64,000 nt of DNA from Bacteroidales bacterium (GCA_024689285.1 JAILDR010000208.1:1-64000), one strand, 5' to 3'. Positions 14,932-24,775 are shown, numbered from the stretch's first letter. Numbers and translations are program-made. Notes: a model not told the origin generated them from the sequence alone.

Positions 14932-17436
14932 ATGGCAAACGAAAAAGCATATATCCCACAGCAAAACACCGAAGAACAAAGTGTTGATATCAAGCAGATA
15001 GTTTTCATGGTTTTGAACCATTGGTATCTGTTCGTTATCTTTGCCGTTGCAGCTTTGGCTATTGGTTTCATTGTCAATCGCTATTCGACCAGGGTGTACC
15101 AGACTTCGGGTACCGTTCTCATCAAGGAAGGCCACAATAGTTACGATGCCACCGCCATTATGACATCGATGGATTTTGGTATGTCTCAAAAAATAGATAA
15201 CGAAATTGCCATTCTCAAGTCGTACACGCTCACCGAACGTGTCATCAAAAAGATGGGCATTGAAGTGACCTATATGAAAAAAGGCCGTTTTACTACTGCT
15301 GAGATGTACAAGAATTCACCTTTTGAGGTTGAGTTTGAACGGAGCGTTCCCCAAGCTGTGGGGCTCACTTACGAGTTAAACTTCTTGGACAACGACAAAA
15401 TCGCTCTCCATGCAACAGGTGAGCACCTCAGCCTATACGACTTTATCCTTTGCCAGTCCATTGAAACAAATCCCTATGCAACCATTGACGTGAGTGGTGA
15501 ATACAAATTAGGTGAATGGATTGACAATGGTTACAACCGTATCCGCATTACCAAGAAGGACAACTTTGACCCCATGTCCATCAGTGGCCAAAAGCTGTTT
15601 TTCTGGCTTAACAGTTATCCTTCGCTGGTCAAACAGATGAGCAGTTTCACCGTTGGTGCCATCAGCAAACAGGCTTCGGTGGCTTCTATCGTGATGAAAG
15701 GTACCGACAAACAGAAAATTGTGGAGTTTGTCAATATGTTGATGAATGAATATGTCACCCGTGGCTTGGAAAAGAAAAACCTTGTTTCCGAAAACACCAT
15801 CGAGTTTATCGACAATGAGTTGAGCGGTATTCAGGAGTCGTTGAGCCAGGCTGAAACCGAGTTGAAGGACTTCCGTCAAAAGAACGACCTGATGAACCTT
15901 GACCTGCAAGCCAGTCAGGTTTACACCAACCTGCAAAGTTTGTCGCAAGAAAAAGCGGAGATGACGGTCAACCTGAAGATATACAAGCGTATGCAAGATT
16001 ATATCAAGATGCAGATTGACGACCCCGAGAATCTGGCTTCGCCCAGCACTATGGGTATCAACGACCCGCTGCTCAATCAGCTGGCCCGCGACCTCGTCAT
16101 GTTGGCTCAGACCAAGGCAACACAACAGCTCACCCAAACCGAAGAACACCCTCAGATAAAGAAACTCAACGAGCAAATCATCACTACGAAAAAAGCTTTG
16201 CTTGAGACCATCAATAACCTGGTCGACAACGCCCAGATGAGCCTTAACGAAATCGACAGGCGTATAGGCATGCTCGAATCAGAGTCGCGCCAATTGCCTG
16301 GCAAGCAACAGGAACTTATCAACTATCAGCGTAATTTCCAGTTTACCGACGACACCTATAAATATTTGATGCAGCGCCGTGCCGAGGCTCAGATTTTGCG
16401 TGCTTCCAATACGCCCGACAACGAAGTTCTCGATGAGGCTCGTATTGAACGCACTATTTGCATCGCTCCGCGTACCTCGATGAACTACCTCGTCGCCCTC
16501 ATCATCGGCTTGCTTATCCCTGCGCTCTACCTCTTCTTAAAGAACTTCTTCAACAACACCATTACTGACCGTAAGGATGTTGAGAAGCTCACCCATTATC
16601 CCATTATCGGTCAGGTGGCGCAAACCTCCAATAAAGACCCGCTTTTGGTTATCAACAATCCCAAGTCGCCTATCTCAGAATCATTCCGTTCCATCCGTAC
16701 CAATATTGAGTATATTACTCAGAGTAAGGTGCCTTGCACCGTGATGGTCACTGGTGATGTGCAGAGTATTGGTAAGACTTTTAATAGTATTAATATAGCA
16801 TCAATCTACGCTCTATACGGCAAAAAGACGGTTCTGCTGGGATTCGACTTGCGTAAACCGAAGCTCTATCAGGAGTTTGGCCTGAACAACAATGTCGGTC
16901 TTAGTAGCTATCTTTCCAACAAAGAATCTTTGGATGATGTCATCCAGGCTTCATCGAAGATTCCGAACCTTGACCTTATCACTGCAGGACCTATCCCGCC
17001 CAATCCGGCCGAGTTGATTGCTTCTGAAAAGTGTAACGAATTGTTTGCTGAGTTGAAGAAACGTTATGACTACATCGTCATCGACACTCCGCCTATCGGT
17101 TTGGTTACTGATGCTTTGTTGCTCATGCGCTTCACCGATGCCAACGTCTTCATTGTGCGTCAAGGTGTGACGAATAAGAGTGCATTCGCTAGCATCATCA
17201 AGGATCTTGAGAATCGTGATATGCACTTCAATATTGTAGTCAATGGCTTGAAAGCTGAAAAGGGCTATGGCTACTACCGTTATGGATATGGCAGAAAATA
17301 TGGTTACGGCTATGGTTATGGCTATGGCTACGGTTACGGCTATGGTTATGGTAGTGACTACTATGGCGAAACTGATGAGGATGAAAAGAAAAAGAAGAAA
17401 CATCACCACCACCATCATCACAATAGCGAGAAGTAA
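14932..17436 (+). CDS. Polysaccharide co-polymerase and BY-kinase (Wzc-like)
   Basis: 834 residues. A Wzz domain with a first membrane helix (about 27-46), long periplasmic coiled coils (about 280-480), a second helix (about 525-545), and a cytoplasmic tyrosine kinase with Walker A GDVQSIGKT (Lys615), Walker A' LLGFDLRKP and Walker B YIVID718TPP. Autophosphorylation occurs on a C-terminal tyrosine cluster in this family. Here the cluster is extreme: from about residue 780 there are repeated Tyr-Gly pairs (over ten in succession), then an acidic-lysine segment and seven consecutive His before the last residues NSEK. The DNA under the Tyr-Gly stretch (17265-17360) is a simple 6-bp-type repeat that could change length by slippage. 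Walker A lacks the usual Gly/Pro before GKT seen in close relatives (S-x-E-G-K-T), but the essential GKT is intact. Confidence 0.93.
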   Translation: MANEKAYIPQQNTEEQSVDIKQIVFMVLNHWYLFVIFAVAALAIGFIVNRYSTRVYQTSGTVLIKEGHNSYDATAIMTSMDFGMSQKIDNEIAILKSYTLTERVIKKMGIEVTYMKKGRFTTAEMYKNSPFEVEFERSVPQAVGLTYELNFLDNDKIALHATGEHLSLYDFILCQSIETNPYATIDVSGEYKLGEWIDNGYNRIRITKKDNFDPMSISGQKLFFWLNSYPSLVKQMSSFTVGAISKQASVASIVMKGTDKQKIVEFVNMLMNEYVTRGLEKKNLVSENTIEFIDNELSGIQESLSQAETELKDFRQKNDLMNLDLQASQVYTNLQSLSQEKAEMTVNLKIYKRMQDYIKMQIDDPENLASPSTMGINDPLLNQLARDLVMLAQTKATQQLTQTEEHPQIKKLNEQIITTKKALLETINNLVDNAQMSLNEIDRRIGMLESESRQLPGKQQELINYQRNFQFTDDTYKYLMQRRAEAQILRASNTPDNEVLDEARIERTICIAPRTSMNYLVALIIGLLIPALYLFLKNFFNNTITDRKDVEKLTHYPIIGQVAQTSNKDPLLVINNPKSPISESFRSIRTNIEYITQSKVPCTVMVTGDVQSIGKTFNSINIASIYALYGKKTVLLGFDLRKPKLYQEFGLNNNVGLSSYLSNKESLDDVIQASSKIPNLDLITAGPIPPNPAELIASEKCNELFAELKKRYDYIVIDTPPIGLVTDALLLMRFTDANVFIVRQGVTNKSAFASIIKDLENRDMHFNIVVNGLKAEKGYGYYRYGYGRKYGYGYGYGYGYGYGYGYGSDYYGETDEDEKKKKKHHHHHHHNSEK

Positions 17437-17442
17437 GACACT

Positions 17443-18030
17443 ATGCCCCAAAAGACGGACACGCCCGAAATAAAAATAAATGATCTTGACATGATGCATT
17501 GGCATGCACTCTATGTCAGGTCGCGGGCAGAGAAAAAGGTGTATGAACAGCTCAACGATATGGGCTATGAAGCCTACCTTCCGCTGATTACGCGTATCAA
17601 GCAATGGAGCGACCGCAAGATGAAAGTGGAAGAACCGTTGTTCAAATCGTATGTGTTTGTCCGTAACAACGAGCGACAGCATTATTACGTCCTCGGAGTG
17701 TATGGTGTGGTATGTTTCGTCACCTTTGAACATAAGGCCGTGGTGGTGCCCGACAAGCAGATTGTTGCCATCAAAAAATACATCGACAACCCGGTTGATG
17801 ATGAAGATGATTTGCAGAACATCAGTCTGCAGGAAGGCCAGCTTGTGAGGATTACCAACGGACCGATGCAAGGCCTCACCGGGCGTTTGATATCTGTGAA
17901 AAGTAAACGCCGTCTCCTGGTTAACATTGATGTTGTGGGCCAATCGATACCTGTCAGCCTTCCGCGAACCAAAGTGGAACCGATTGAGGAAAACAAGGAA
18001 ACTACTATTCATTATGAGGAAAATTCATAA
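17443..18030 (+). CDS. UpxY/NusG-like transcription antiterminator
   Basis: 195 residues: NGN domain (WHALYVRSRAEKKVYEQL, LPLITRIKQWSDRK, FKSYVFVR) and KOW domain (EGQLVRITNGPMQGLTGRL). In Bacteroides the UpxY proteins are NusG paralogues that stop premature termination in capsule operons and are normally the first gene of the locus. Here the gene follows wzc by 6 bp and no capsule-synthesis genes follow, so it either acts in trans or regulates its own export operon. Length and lack of the general NusG insertion support a specialised paralogue rather than housekeeping NusG. Confidence 0.88.
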   Translation: MPQKTDTPEIKINDLDMMHWHALYVRSRAEKKVYEQLNDMGYEAYLPLITRIKQWSDRKMKVEEPLFKSYVFVRNNERQHYYVLGVYGVVCFVTFEHKAVVVPDKQIVAIKKYIDNPVDDEDDLQNISLQEGQLVRITNGPMQGLTGRLISVKSKRRLLVNIDVVGQSIPVSLPRTKVEPIEENKETTIHYEENS

Positions 18031-18060
18031 TTTTGCAACACAATCTAAAATCTCATAACT

Positions 18061-18993
18061 ATGGATTCAGAAGAGAGAAATAAAAAAGCTGCTGTCAGAA
18101 ACCGAATTTTGTTCTTGGCTGCTTTGGCTGCCTTGTTGGTGGCATTGGTGTATGTGGTCGTATTGACCAACAAGAACTCGGCCATCCAAAACGATTTGAA
18201 GAACCTTGAAGCAGAAAAGGAACTGCAGCGTCAAGATTTCCAAGCCGAAGTGGACAGCTTGATGAGAGTCCACAATGAACTGAAAGAAAGCTATGGTGAA
18301 TTGAGCCAGGAGTTGGCCGAAAAAGACAGCATCATCCAAGCTGATGCCATCGAAATCAAGAAACTCCTTGACTCGCAATGGGACTACAACCGCGTCAAGA
18401 AGAAACTCGCTTCGCTACAGGAAATCTCGCAGAGATACGTCCGCCAGATGGATTCGCTTTACACCGTCAACCGTGAGTTGGTTGCCGAAAATGAACGTAT
18501 TCGTGAGGAATATCAGGCTGAAAAAAGGCAAAACACCAGTCTCTCACGTCAAAATGACATGCTGACAGGGAAAGTCAATCTGGCCTCTACTATTAAAATC
18601 CACGGATTGACAGCGAATGCCGTGCGCTTTAAGGGCAATTCAAAGGAAGCCGTCACCGACAGGGCCAATCGCGCTGAGCGTATCATGGTCAGTTTTACGA
18701 TGGCACAGAACGAACTTGTCAATGTGGGCACTAAAACGTTCTACCTCCGCATCGCTGACCCCACCAAGACTGTGATCACCAAAGGTTCGGGCGATGAGTA
18801 TTCGTTTACATCGAATGGCGAATCGCTTCAATACACGGAGAAAGTGCGCGTCAATTATGATGGCAAGGACTCCAATGTGCGTGCTTATTACGTCAAGCCT
18901 TCTGGGTTTGAGATGATGCCTGGTTTATATTATATTGATGTATACGAGCAAGGTGGAAAACTCATCGGACAGACTGTATTGGAACTGAAATAA
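18061..18993 (+). CDS. Membrane-anchored coiled-coil protein of unknown function
   Basis: 310 residues: short basic cytoplasmic start, one membrane helix (about 16-36, LFLAALAALLVALVYVVVL), a long heptad-rich coiled coil (about 40-190, rich in Glu, Lys, Gln and Leu) and a C-terminal beta domain of about 120 residues (TYPICAL features: IKIHGLTANAVRFKG, FYLRIADPTKTVI, MPGLYYIDVYEQGG). Similar proteins occur widely in Bacteroidota without an assigned function. It follows the antiterminator by 30 bp and probably ends the gldH-wza-wzc-upxY transcript; recO ends 3 bp away on the opposite strand. Confidence 0.8.
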   Translation: MDSEERNKKAAVRNRILFLAALAALLVALVYVVVLTNKNSAIQNDLKNLEAEKELQRQDFQAEVDSLMRVHNELKESYGELSQELAEKDSIIQADAIEIKKLLDSQWDYNRVKKKLASLQEISQRYVRQMDSLYTVNRELVAENERIREEYQAEKRQNTSLSRQNDMLTGKVNLASTIKIHGLTANAVRFKGNSKEAVTDRANRAERIMVSFTMAQNELVNVGTKTFYLRIADPTKTVITKGSGDEYSFTSNGESLQYTEKVRVNYDGKDSNVRAYYVKPSGFEMMPGLYYIDVYEQGGKLIGQTVLELK

Positions 18994-18995
18994 GC

Positions 18996-19721
18996 CTATT
19001 CCAACACTGTTTTCAACACTTCATGCGACTTGAAGCCCTTCATCACAGGGGCATGAAGTCGCATGAATGTTATTATGCCATCAAGAATCTCGCGCCGCTG
19101 ACCCACATTGAGCGGCAACTGGCAGGCTGCGTCGATGCTTGCATTAAGAAAGAGTGATAGAATGTTAGCGCTGGCGTTGTCCAAGTAATAGGGATGTACT
19201 GGGTAGTCGTGGACAAAAAGTCCCTCCATCATATCGAAGCAGAATCCTTGTTCGTAGTTTGATTTGGGATAGAAACCGAGATGGCGTGTCAATTCAAGGG
19301 TGAAATACAAAGGGAAGTTGGCGTAGTTGGTTTCCACGAGGTCGAGCCACAGCAAGCTCTGTTCAATGAAGTCGTACAATGGCTCGTTTTTTTCTTGTTC
19401 CGTCAAGGTTTTTGAGAGCAGTTCGCTGATATACATCACAATGGAGCTTTTATACATCACGAAGGGCAGGCTGTGGAATACGTATTTCAACTGCACATCC
19501 TTCAAGTAGCCCATAGTGGCCTTTTTCGGATTGCCGGCTTCAATATAATTAATAAGGTGTAGATTCTGAAACAAGGCCGCGCGGTTTTGCGCATTGCGAT
19601 TGAAAGCCCCTTTCACCATATACGATTTCAGCCCTGACTCACGCGTGAACACCTTGACGATTAAGCTTGTGTCGCCATAGCGTAACGATTGCAGGACGAT
19701 GCCTTGAGTCTTGTCGCTCAT
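18996..19721 (-). CDS. recO: DNA repair protein RecO
   Basis: 241 residues. The N-terminal OB fold is recognised from GIVLQSLRYGDTSLIVKVFTRE in two parts and SYMVKGAFN; the helical C-terminal half follows with LELTRHLGFYPKSN. RecO helps RecR load RecA on SSB-coated gaps (RecFOR pathway). The zinc-binding Cys set of some RecO proteins is absent. The start codon lies 3 bp after the porZ stop; porZ-recO is a common pair in Bacteroidales and is probably one transcript. Confidence 0.93.
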   Translation of the reverse strand: MSDKTQGIVLQSLRYGDTSLIVKVFTRESGLKSYMVKGAFNRNAQNRAALFQNLHLINYIEAGNPKKATMGYLKDVQLKYVFHSLPFVMYKSSIVMYISELLSKTLTEQEKNEPLYDFIEQSLLWLDLVETNYANFPLYFTLELTRHLGFYPKSNYEQGFCFDMMEGLFVHDYPVHPYYLDNASANILSLFLNASIDAACQLPLNVGQRREILDGIITFMRLHAPVMKGFKSHEVLKTVLE

Positions 19722-19724
19722 GGC

Positions 19725-22043
19725 TTATTTTACCAAAATCTTGGTAGCGAAACGGTCGGTACCGCTTTTGGTGCTGGTGAAGATGAAATAGATGCCGGGG
19801 CCGACCCTTTGCCCGTGGATGTTGGTGAGATCCCACACAGCTTGACCACCTTCTGACATCAGTTGGGTGACGAAACTGCCATCAACGGTTGTGATTCTTA
19901 CTAATGAATTGGCTACTAATCCTTTGATGCCAACATGGTCGGTGTAGCCGGATTGGACAGGGTTGGGGTAGGCAATCACATTGCTGATTTCGGGTGCTGG
20001 TTCAGCTGATTCACCTTTATAGGAGATAACGCCTGATGCCGTTCCGAAAAACACTTCACCGTCGGCGGAGATGGCCATGGTATTGACTGAGTTTTCGAAT
20101 AATGGACTGTTGTCGGTATTAAAGTAATGGATTTGTACGGGGTTGGTGGCAAACGACATGAGACTCACACCCGATTCAAGGCCGAACCAGATTCTGTTGG
20201 CGCCGTCGACAGCCATGGAAAGTACGCTGGAGCCTTTGAAGAGCGGGTCCCATTGGTCGGTTCCATCGTTGCGAGGTATTCGCTTCACATTTGCGCTGTA
20301 GCCGGGCTCAGTGAAGATTTTACGTGAGTCATCATAATAGCAAGGGCCGTCGGTAGTGCCTACCCACACGATGCCATTCTTGTCGACAACGAAACAGTTG
20401 GCAGTACCGGATAGTCCGCCAGAGGTGCTTCCCGAGTTGAGGATGGCCACTTGGTCGTCCGATGTGTCGTCAAGGGTGCCACCATCGTTGAAAACGAGTA
20501 TGTCGCCAGAACGGCGTAGAATCCATTTGTAGTCGTATTTGTCGATAATCATCACGCCAATGTCGTTGCCGCTGGTGGTGCCGCCAAGGCTGAATGACTT
20601 CCATGTGCCGTTGGGCTGCATAACAGAAAGCAAATGGTTGGCGCCTGTATTGGCAGCCCAAAGGTTGCCCTTGCTGTCGAAGCCCAAACCACTGATGTTG
20701 ACAAGGCTTGGGTCGGCAATCCAACTGTCAAGAGAGCTGTTTTCGGTGTTATACACCTCAACGAGTTCGTCACCTTTCAGCTTCAGAATGCCATACCCCC
20801 ATGTGCCAACATAAGTAACGCTTGGGTCGTTGGGGTCGGTGGCGGTGCATACATAGTCGTTGTAGTTACTCAATTCACTTGTGGTCTGGCTGTTGAAGAT
20901 GGTCCACATCCCATCGAAGCGTGCCACGCCTTCATTCATGTAGCGCTTGCCCCAGTTGGCTGCATGGCCGCCAGTGGCAATCCATACTTGGTCGTCGCAG
21001 GCTTTCAATTCAAACACGTTTTTGGAAGCCGTGCCGTTGGGCTTTATGTCAGTATTATCCCACCCGTCAGAGGTTCTGACGAGACCACGTTGCGAATCAC
21101 CAATCCAATAGTTGTGGTTGCCGTCGATGGCGGTTGAGAGGGGCACAATGCCGCCGCCAGGCGAGTAGATGTTCATGGTATGGTTCAGGTTGCGGTCGTA
21201 TACCTGCACGGCGTATCGGTTAGTGACGACAAAGGCATCGTCGTAGGCACGAAGTTCCATTTTTTGAACTACATTGTCTTTCTCAAAATATCCCCAGCTG
21301 TTGCCATTGTTGACAAAAAGGGTATCCATGTTGAAGCCGCCGTTGTAGTTGAGAAACAGTTTGCCGTTGAAGACTTCCATCTCAGTATAGGCCAGATGCG
21401 GGTGAATCAAGGAGGTGTCGAAGTGCCATGCGGTATAGTTGGCAAGGTTTTGGGCGTTTTGGGAGGCGTAATAGACTCCGTCGTCCGTGCAGGCGTAGAT
21501 GCGTCCGTTGAAAATGGCTACATCGGTAACGTTTACCATATCGCCTTGGTCTCCTATATAATAGGTGTCTTTTACCTCTTCCCGTTTTAGGTCGAATACG
21601 ACAATTCCGAAGCCACATGCCACATAGGCAAGGTCGCCATTGAAAAAGACATTGTTGATGCTTTTGTTGCCCACGATATTCTTGTCTTTGATGTCGCTCA
21701 TATTGCTGATGTTGCCGTCACGATCGATGAGGTCAACGTTGGCGTTGGTATAAGCCACGAAAAGCTTGCCTTGACTTTTACAGAAGCCCATCGTACTGAT
21801 GCCGACATCTGACAAACCGTTGATTTTATTAAGGATATGAACGGAATTGTCGTCTTTGTCATAATAAAACAATTCGTATTCCGTGGCTGCATAGACCAAA
21901 TTGTCTACAGGCTCCACAGCAATGACTTTTTGGTAAGGCAGATGAGTGCGCCAGTTGCCTATGGAAAAGCCGTTTTGAGCAACGCTTAGTGAAGTGAGAA
22001 AAAGGGCTACTGACAATAAGGTATAAGTCTTCAGTTTATTCAT
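19725..22043 (-). CDS. porZ: T9SS protein PorZ
   Basis: 772 residues from ATG 22043, giving a signal peptide (MNKLKTYTLLSVALFLTSLS, then VAQ). Two beta-propeller modules are visible as repeated WxxTxxG-type blades (VYAATEYELFYYD, IYACTDDGVYYAS, NYWIGDSQRGLVR, IVWVGTTDGPCYYD, IWFGLESGVSLM), followed by a T9SS sorting domain (IAYPNPVQ, GPGIYFIFTSTKSG). This order and length match PorZ of Porphyromonas gingivalis (776 aa), part of the surface attachment complex that moves A-LPS onto T9SS cargo. The open frame runs on through the antisense of the rluB repeat region, but that extension is not coding. Confidence 0.9.
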   Translation of the reverse strand: MNKLKTYTLLSVALFLTSLSVAQNGFSIGNWRTHLPYQKVIAVEPVDNLVYAATEYELFYYDKDDNSVHILNKINGLSDVGISTMGFCKSQGKLFVAYTNANVDLIDRDGNISNMSDIKDKNIVGNKSINNVFFNGDLAYVACGFGIVVFDLKREEVKDTYYIGDQGDMVNVTDVAIFNGRIYACTDDGVYYASQNAQNLANYTAWHFDTSLIHPHLAYTEMEVFNGKLFLNYNGGFNMDTLFVNNGNSWGYFEKDNVVQKMELRAYDDAFVVTNRYAVQVYDRNLNHTMNIYSPGGGIVPLSTAIDGNHNYWIGDSQRGLVRTSDGWDNTDIKPNGTASKNVFELKACDDQVWIATGGHAANWGKRYMNEGVARFDGMWTIFNSQTTSELSNYNDYVCTATDPNDPSVTYVGTWGYGILKLKGDELVEVYNTENSSLDSWIADPSLVNISGLGFDSKGNLWAANTGANHLLSVMQPNGTWKSFSLGGTTSGNDIGVMIIDKYDYKWILRRSGDILVFNDGGTLDDTSDDQVAILNSGSTSGGLSGTANCFVVDKNGIVWVGTTDGPCYYDDSRKIFTEPGYSANVKRIPRNDGTDQWDPLFKGSSVLSMAVDGANRIWFGLESGVSLMSFATNPVQIHYFNTDNSPLFENSVNTMAISADGEVFFGTASGVISYKGESAEPAPEISNVIAYPNPVQSGYTDHVGIKGLVANSLVRITTVDGSFVTQLMSEGGQAVWDLTNIHGQRVGPGIYFIFTSTKSGTDRFATKILVK

Positions 22044-22133
22044 AATGCTGCAATTTGGGCGGTAAAGGTACGAAATTATTGGATTAAACGAGGTTTCTTT
22101 ATTAATTATTGTAGATGTTTCGCAAATTATTCG

Positions 22134-22141
22134 TACTTTTG
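22134..22141 (+). promoter_or_regulatory. -7 box of rluB
   Basis: TACTTTTG, 34 bp before the ATG of rluB. The divergent porZ start lies 91 bp to the left; a weaker TACCTTTA on the minus strand near 22065 may serve it. Confidence 0.6.
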
Positions 22142-22175
22142 CCTCCCATTTTTCAACTATCAATACTATAATTAA

Positions 22176-23588
22176 ATGACTGAAAACGAAAGATTTGGTA
22201 AGCGTCCGCGCACCAGAAGAGAGGAACCGGAGGAGTTCCAACAGAGAAGATCCTTCAAGTTTTATCACCGCGATGGTGACGAAGAAGGCGGGAAAAGCTA
22301 TGGCGATGAGCCGAGAGGTGAACGTCGCCGCGACGATCGTGGCGACCGCAAGTTTGGTGGCCGTCACTTCCATGACGACGACCGTCCGCGTCGTCGTTTT
22401 GATGACGATGACCGTCCGAGACGCAGATTCGATGACGATGACCGTCCGAGACGCAGATTTGATGACGATGAGCGTCCAAGACGCAGATTTGACGACGATG
22501 AGCGTCCAAGACGCAGATTTGACGACGACAAGCCGAGAGGCGAGCGCCGTTTCCATGATGATGACAAACCAAGAGAGCGCCGTTTCCGTGACGACGACCG
22601 TCCGCGCCGTAGATTTGATGACGACGACCGTCCTCGTCGCAGATTCAATGACGACGACAAGCCGAGAGAACGCCGTTTCCGTGATGATGACAGACCGCGT
22701 CGCCGATTTGATGATGATCGTCCGCGCCGTAGATTTAACGATGACGACCGTCCTCGTGGCGGCAGCCGCCGTTTCGACGATCGTCCACGCCGTGATTTCG
22801 AAGACGATGAGCCGCGTCGTGGCCGCAAGGGTTACGTCCGCGAAAAAGACCCGCAATACGACCGCCCGAAAGCAACAGGAGAAATCCGCCTCAACAAGTA
22901 TTTGGCCGACTGTGGCATCTGCTCAAGGCGCGAAGCCGACGAACTTATTAAGGCTGGCTGCGTGGAGGTGAATGGTGAAGTCGTCACCACTATGGGCTAC
23001 AAGGTGCAAACTGATGATAAAGTGGTGTATGGCGGTCAGACACTCAACCGCGAGAAACTTCGTTACATCTTACTGAATAAGCCTAAAGGCTATATCACTA
23101 CTGCCGACGACCCGTATGAACGCGACACCGTGATGGAGCTGGTGAAGGATGCCTGTACCGAGCGCATCTTCCCCGTTGGCCGTCTCGATAAAGGAACCAC
23201 AGGTCTGCTGCTGTTCACCAACGACGGCGACTTGACCAAGAAACTCACCCATCCGAGTAGCGAGGTGCCGAAGCTTTATCATGTCACCCTTGACAAAGCC
23301 TTGACGAAAAACGATATGCTTCGCATCGCTGAGGGCATCGAATTGGACGACGGCCCCATTGCTGCTGACGCCATTGCCTATGTGGAAGGCGACGAGAGCA
23401 AGAAGGAAATCGGCATCGAACTCCATTCAGGCCGCAACCGCATCGTCCGTCGTATCTTCGAACACCTTGGCTACGAAGTGTTGAAACTTGACCGCGTGAT
23501 GTTTGCCGGTCTCGACAAATATCGTTTGCCTCGCGGTGAGTGGCGTTTTCTTACCGACCTTGAGGTGATGAATCTGAAGAAGATTTGA
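22176..23588 (+). CDS. rluB: 23S rRNA pseudouridine synthase (RluB type) with long Asp/Arg repeat extension
   Basis: 470 residues. About residues 1-225 are low complexity: after a charged start, at least a dozen units of the type DDDRPRRRF with small variants ([18 protein letters not shown]). From about 228 an S4 RNA-binding domain ([20 protein letters not shown]) and then the RsuA/RluB catalytic domain with [17 protein letters not shown], whose Asp is the nucleophile, and [19 protein letters not shown]. RluB modifies helix 89-93 region uridines of 23S rRNA. Charged N-terminal extensions are common in Bacteroidota RluB; they are expected to be disordered and RNA-binding. The next gene overlaps its stop codon. 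Confidence 0.92.
   Translation: MTENERFGKRPRTRREEPEEFQQRRSFKFYHRDGDEEGGKSYGDEPRGERRRDDRGDRKFGGRHFHDDDRPRRRFDDDDRPRRRFDDDDRPRRRFDDDERPRRRFDDDERPRRRFDDDKPRGERRFHDDDKPRERRFRDDDRPRRRFDDDDRPRRRFNDDDKPRERRFRDDDRPRRRFDDDRPRRRFNDDDRPRGGSRRFDDRPRRDFEDDEPRRGRKGYVREKDPQYDRPKATGEIRLNKYLADCGICSRREADELIKAGCVEVNGEVVTTMGYKVQTDDKVVYGGQTLNREKLRYILLNKPKGYITTADDPYERDTVMELVKDACTERIFPVGRLDKGTTGLLLFTNDGDLTKKLTHPSSEVPKLYHVTLDKALTKNDMLRIAEGIELDDGPIAADAIAYVEGDESKKEIGIELHSGRNRIVRRIFEHLGYEVLKLDRVMFAGLDKYRLPRGEWRFLTDLEVMNLKKI
22372..22790 (+). repeat. Coding tandem repeat, about 30-bp unit, in rluB
   Basis: The part from about 22396 to 22530 consists of close 30-bp copies (GATGACGATGACCGTCCGAG plus ACGCAGATTC); further copies are more diverged and shortened. 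Antisense frames stay open through it because of the composition, which gives false long frames on the minus strand. Confidence 0.9.
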
Positions 23589-24775
23589 ACTTGAACGATA
23601 CCACGAAACAATTTATCAGGGACAACCTGAACGTTGATGTGCCGACGCTCGCCTTACGCAAGGCGCCCGTCGGCACCGACTTTTCATTGGCCCTGCGACA
23701 AATTGAAGCCCGGCAACTGCTACAGAAAAAAGTGCCGGAGTGGTGCGACAATGAGGACCTCTTGTTTCCTGCCCATCTTTCCATAGAGCAGTGCTCTTCT
23801 GAGGCCACGGCGCGCTACAAGACCAAGTTGCTGCAAGGCCTCTCTCTTGCCGACCTGACGGGTGGTTTGGGCGTTGATACCTATTTTCTGTCGCGAAGCT
23901 TTCAACAGACAGACTATGTGGAACGTCAGCCAGAGCTTTGCGACCTGGCAAAGCATAATTTTGCGGTGTTGAAGGCTCACATCAAAGTGTGGAACGAAAC
24001 AGCAGAGGACTACCTCTTTCGTTGTGGGCATAAAGATTGCCTTTATCTCGATCCGGCTCGTCGTGACATATATGGCCGCAAGACTATTAATATAGGTGAT
24101 TGTACACCCGATGTTTTGGCTTTACAAGACTTGTTCTTTCAGAAGGCTGATAACATAATGGTTAAGCTTTCCCCTATGCTCGACATCAGCAAGGCTTTTG
24201 AAGAATTGAAGCACGTGAAAGAGGTGCATGTGCTGGCTGTAAACAACGAGTGCAAAGAGCTGGTATTCATTATGCGACGCGGGTTTGAGGGGCGGCCTAC
24301 ACTTTTTGCCGCCAATTTACTGACCAACCAACCTGTTGTGAACTTCACTTTTTCTGAAGAACATGACTGCCCCTTGCATATCGCCGACCATATCGGGCAA
24401 TACCTCTACGAACCTAATGCCGCCTTGATGAAAGCTGGGTGCTATAAGTTGTTAGCAGAACGATATGGGGTGTTTAAGCTTCATAAAAACAGCCATTTAT
24501 ACACATCCGAGACCCTTGTGCCCGATTTTCCGGGACGTATTTTTTCCGTGGAAGGTAGTGCAGCTTATAATAAAAAGGTAAAAAACACTTTTTTAAGTGA
24601 TGTCGACAAGGCCAATCTCGCTGTGCGTAATTTCCCTTTGAGTGTGGACATGCTGCGTAAGACTTTGAAAATCAAGGAAGGTGGAGAGACCTATCTCTTT
24701 GCCACCACTTTGCGAAATGAGGAAAGAGTCATTGTCAGAACAAAAAAATCCGCCTCCAACGGAAGCGGATCATGA
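23585..24775 (+). CDS. SAM-dependent methyltransferase-like protein with THUMP-like domain
   Basis: 396 residues. A class I methyltransferase core is visible: [20 protein letters not shown] (SAM-binding loop), [12 protein letters not shown], and LYLDPARRD at the place of the catalytic loop. The C-terminal third (from about 300: [29 protein letters not shown]) corresponds to the THUMP-like domain found only with this group. RNA is the presumed substrate; the true target is unknown. It begins with TTG at 23585, overlapping the rluB stop by four bases (TTGA), which suggests coupled translation. The last codons ([10 protein letters not shown]) double as the terminator of the opposite-strand gene. 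Confidence 0.83.
   Translation: MNLNDTTKQFIRDNLNVDVPTLALRKAPVGTDFSLALRQIEARQLLQKKVPEWCDNEDLLFPAHLSIEQCSSEATARYKTKLLQGLSLADLTGGLGVDTYFLSRSFQQTDYVERQPELCDLAKHNFAVLKAHIKVWNETAEDYLFRCGHKDCLYLDPARRDIYGRKTINIGDCTPDVLALQDLFFQKADNIMVKLSPMLDISKAFEELKHVKEVHVLAVNNECKELVFIMRRGFEGRPTLFAANLLTNQPVVNFTFSEEHDCPLHIADHIGQYLYEPNAALMKAGCYKLLAERYGVFKLHKNSHLYTSETLVPDFPGRIFSVEGSAAYNKKVKNTFLSDVDKANLAVRNFPLSVDMLRKTLKIKEGGETYLFATTLRNEERVIVRTKKSASNGSGS
24742..24770 (-). terminator. Intrinsic terminator of the minus-strand coiled-coil gene, inside a coding region
   Basis: ATCCGCCTCC (24748-24757) pairs with GGAAGCGGAT (24761-24770) with one mismatch; on the minus strand it is followed by seven T. The whole signal lies within the final codons of the plus-strand methyltransferase gene. 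Confidence 0.8.

Noticed and set aside
17400..17424. His-tag from a cloning vector
   Set aside because: The tract lies in the natural C-terminus of Wzc with mixed CAT/CAC codons and continues to NSEK and the next gene of the operon.
17443..18030. Start of a capsule synthesis locus
   Set aside because: UpxY is followed only by the coiled-coil protein and recO; there are no glycosyltransferases, so only the export components are present.
22044..22856. N-terminal extension of PorZ of about 270 residues
   Set aside because: It is the antisense of the rluB repeat region, has biased Val/Thr/Ile composition, and would place the signal peptide in the middle of the protein.
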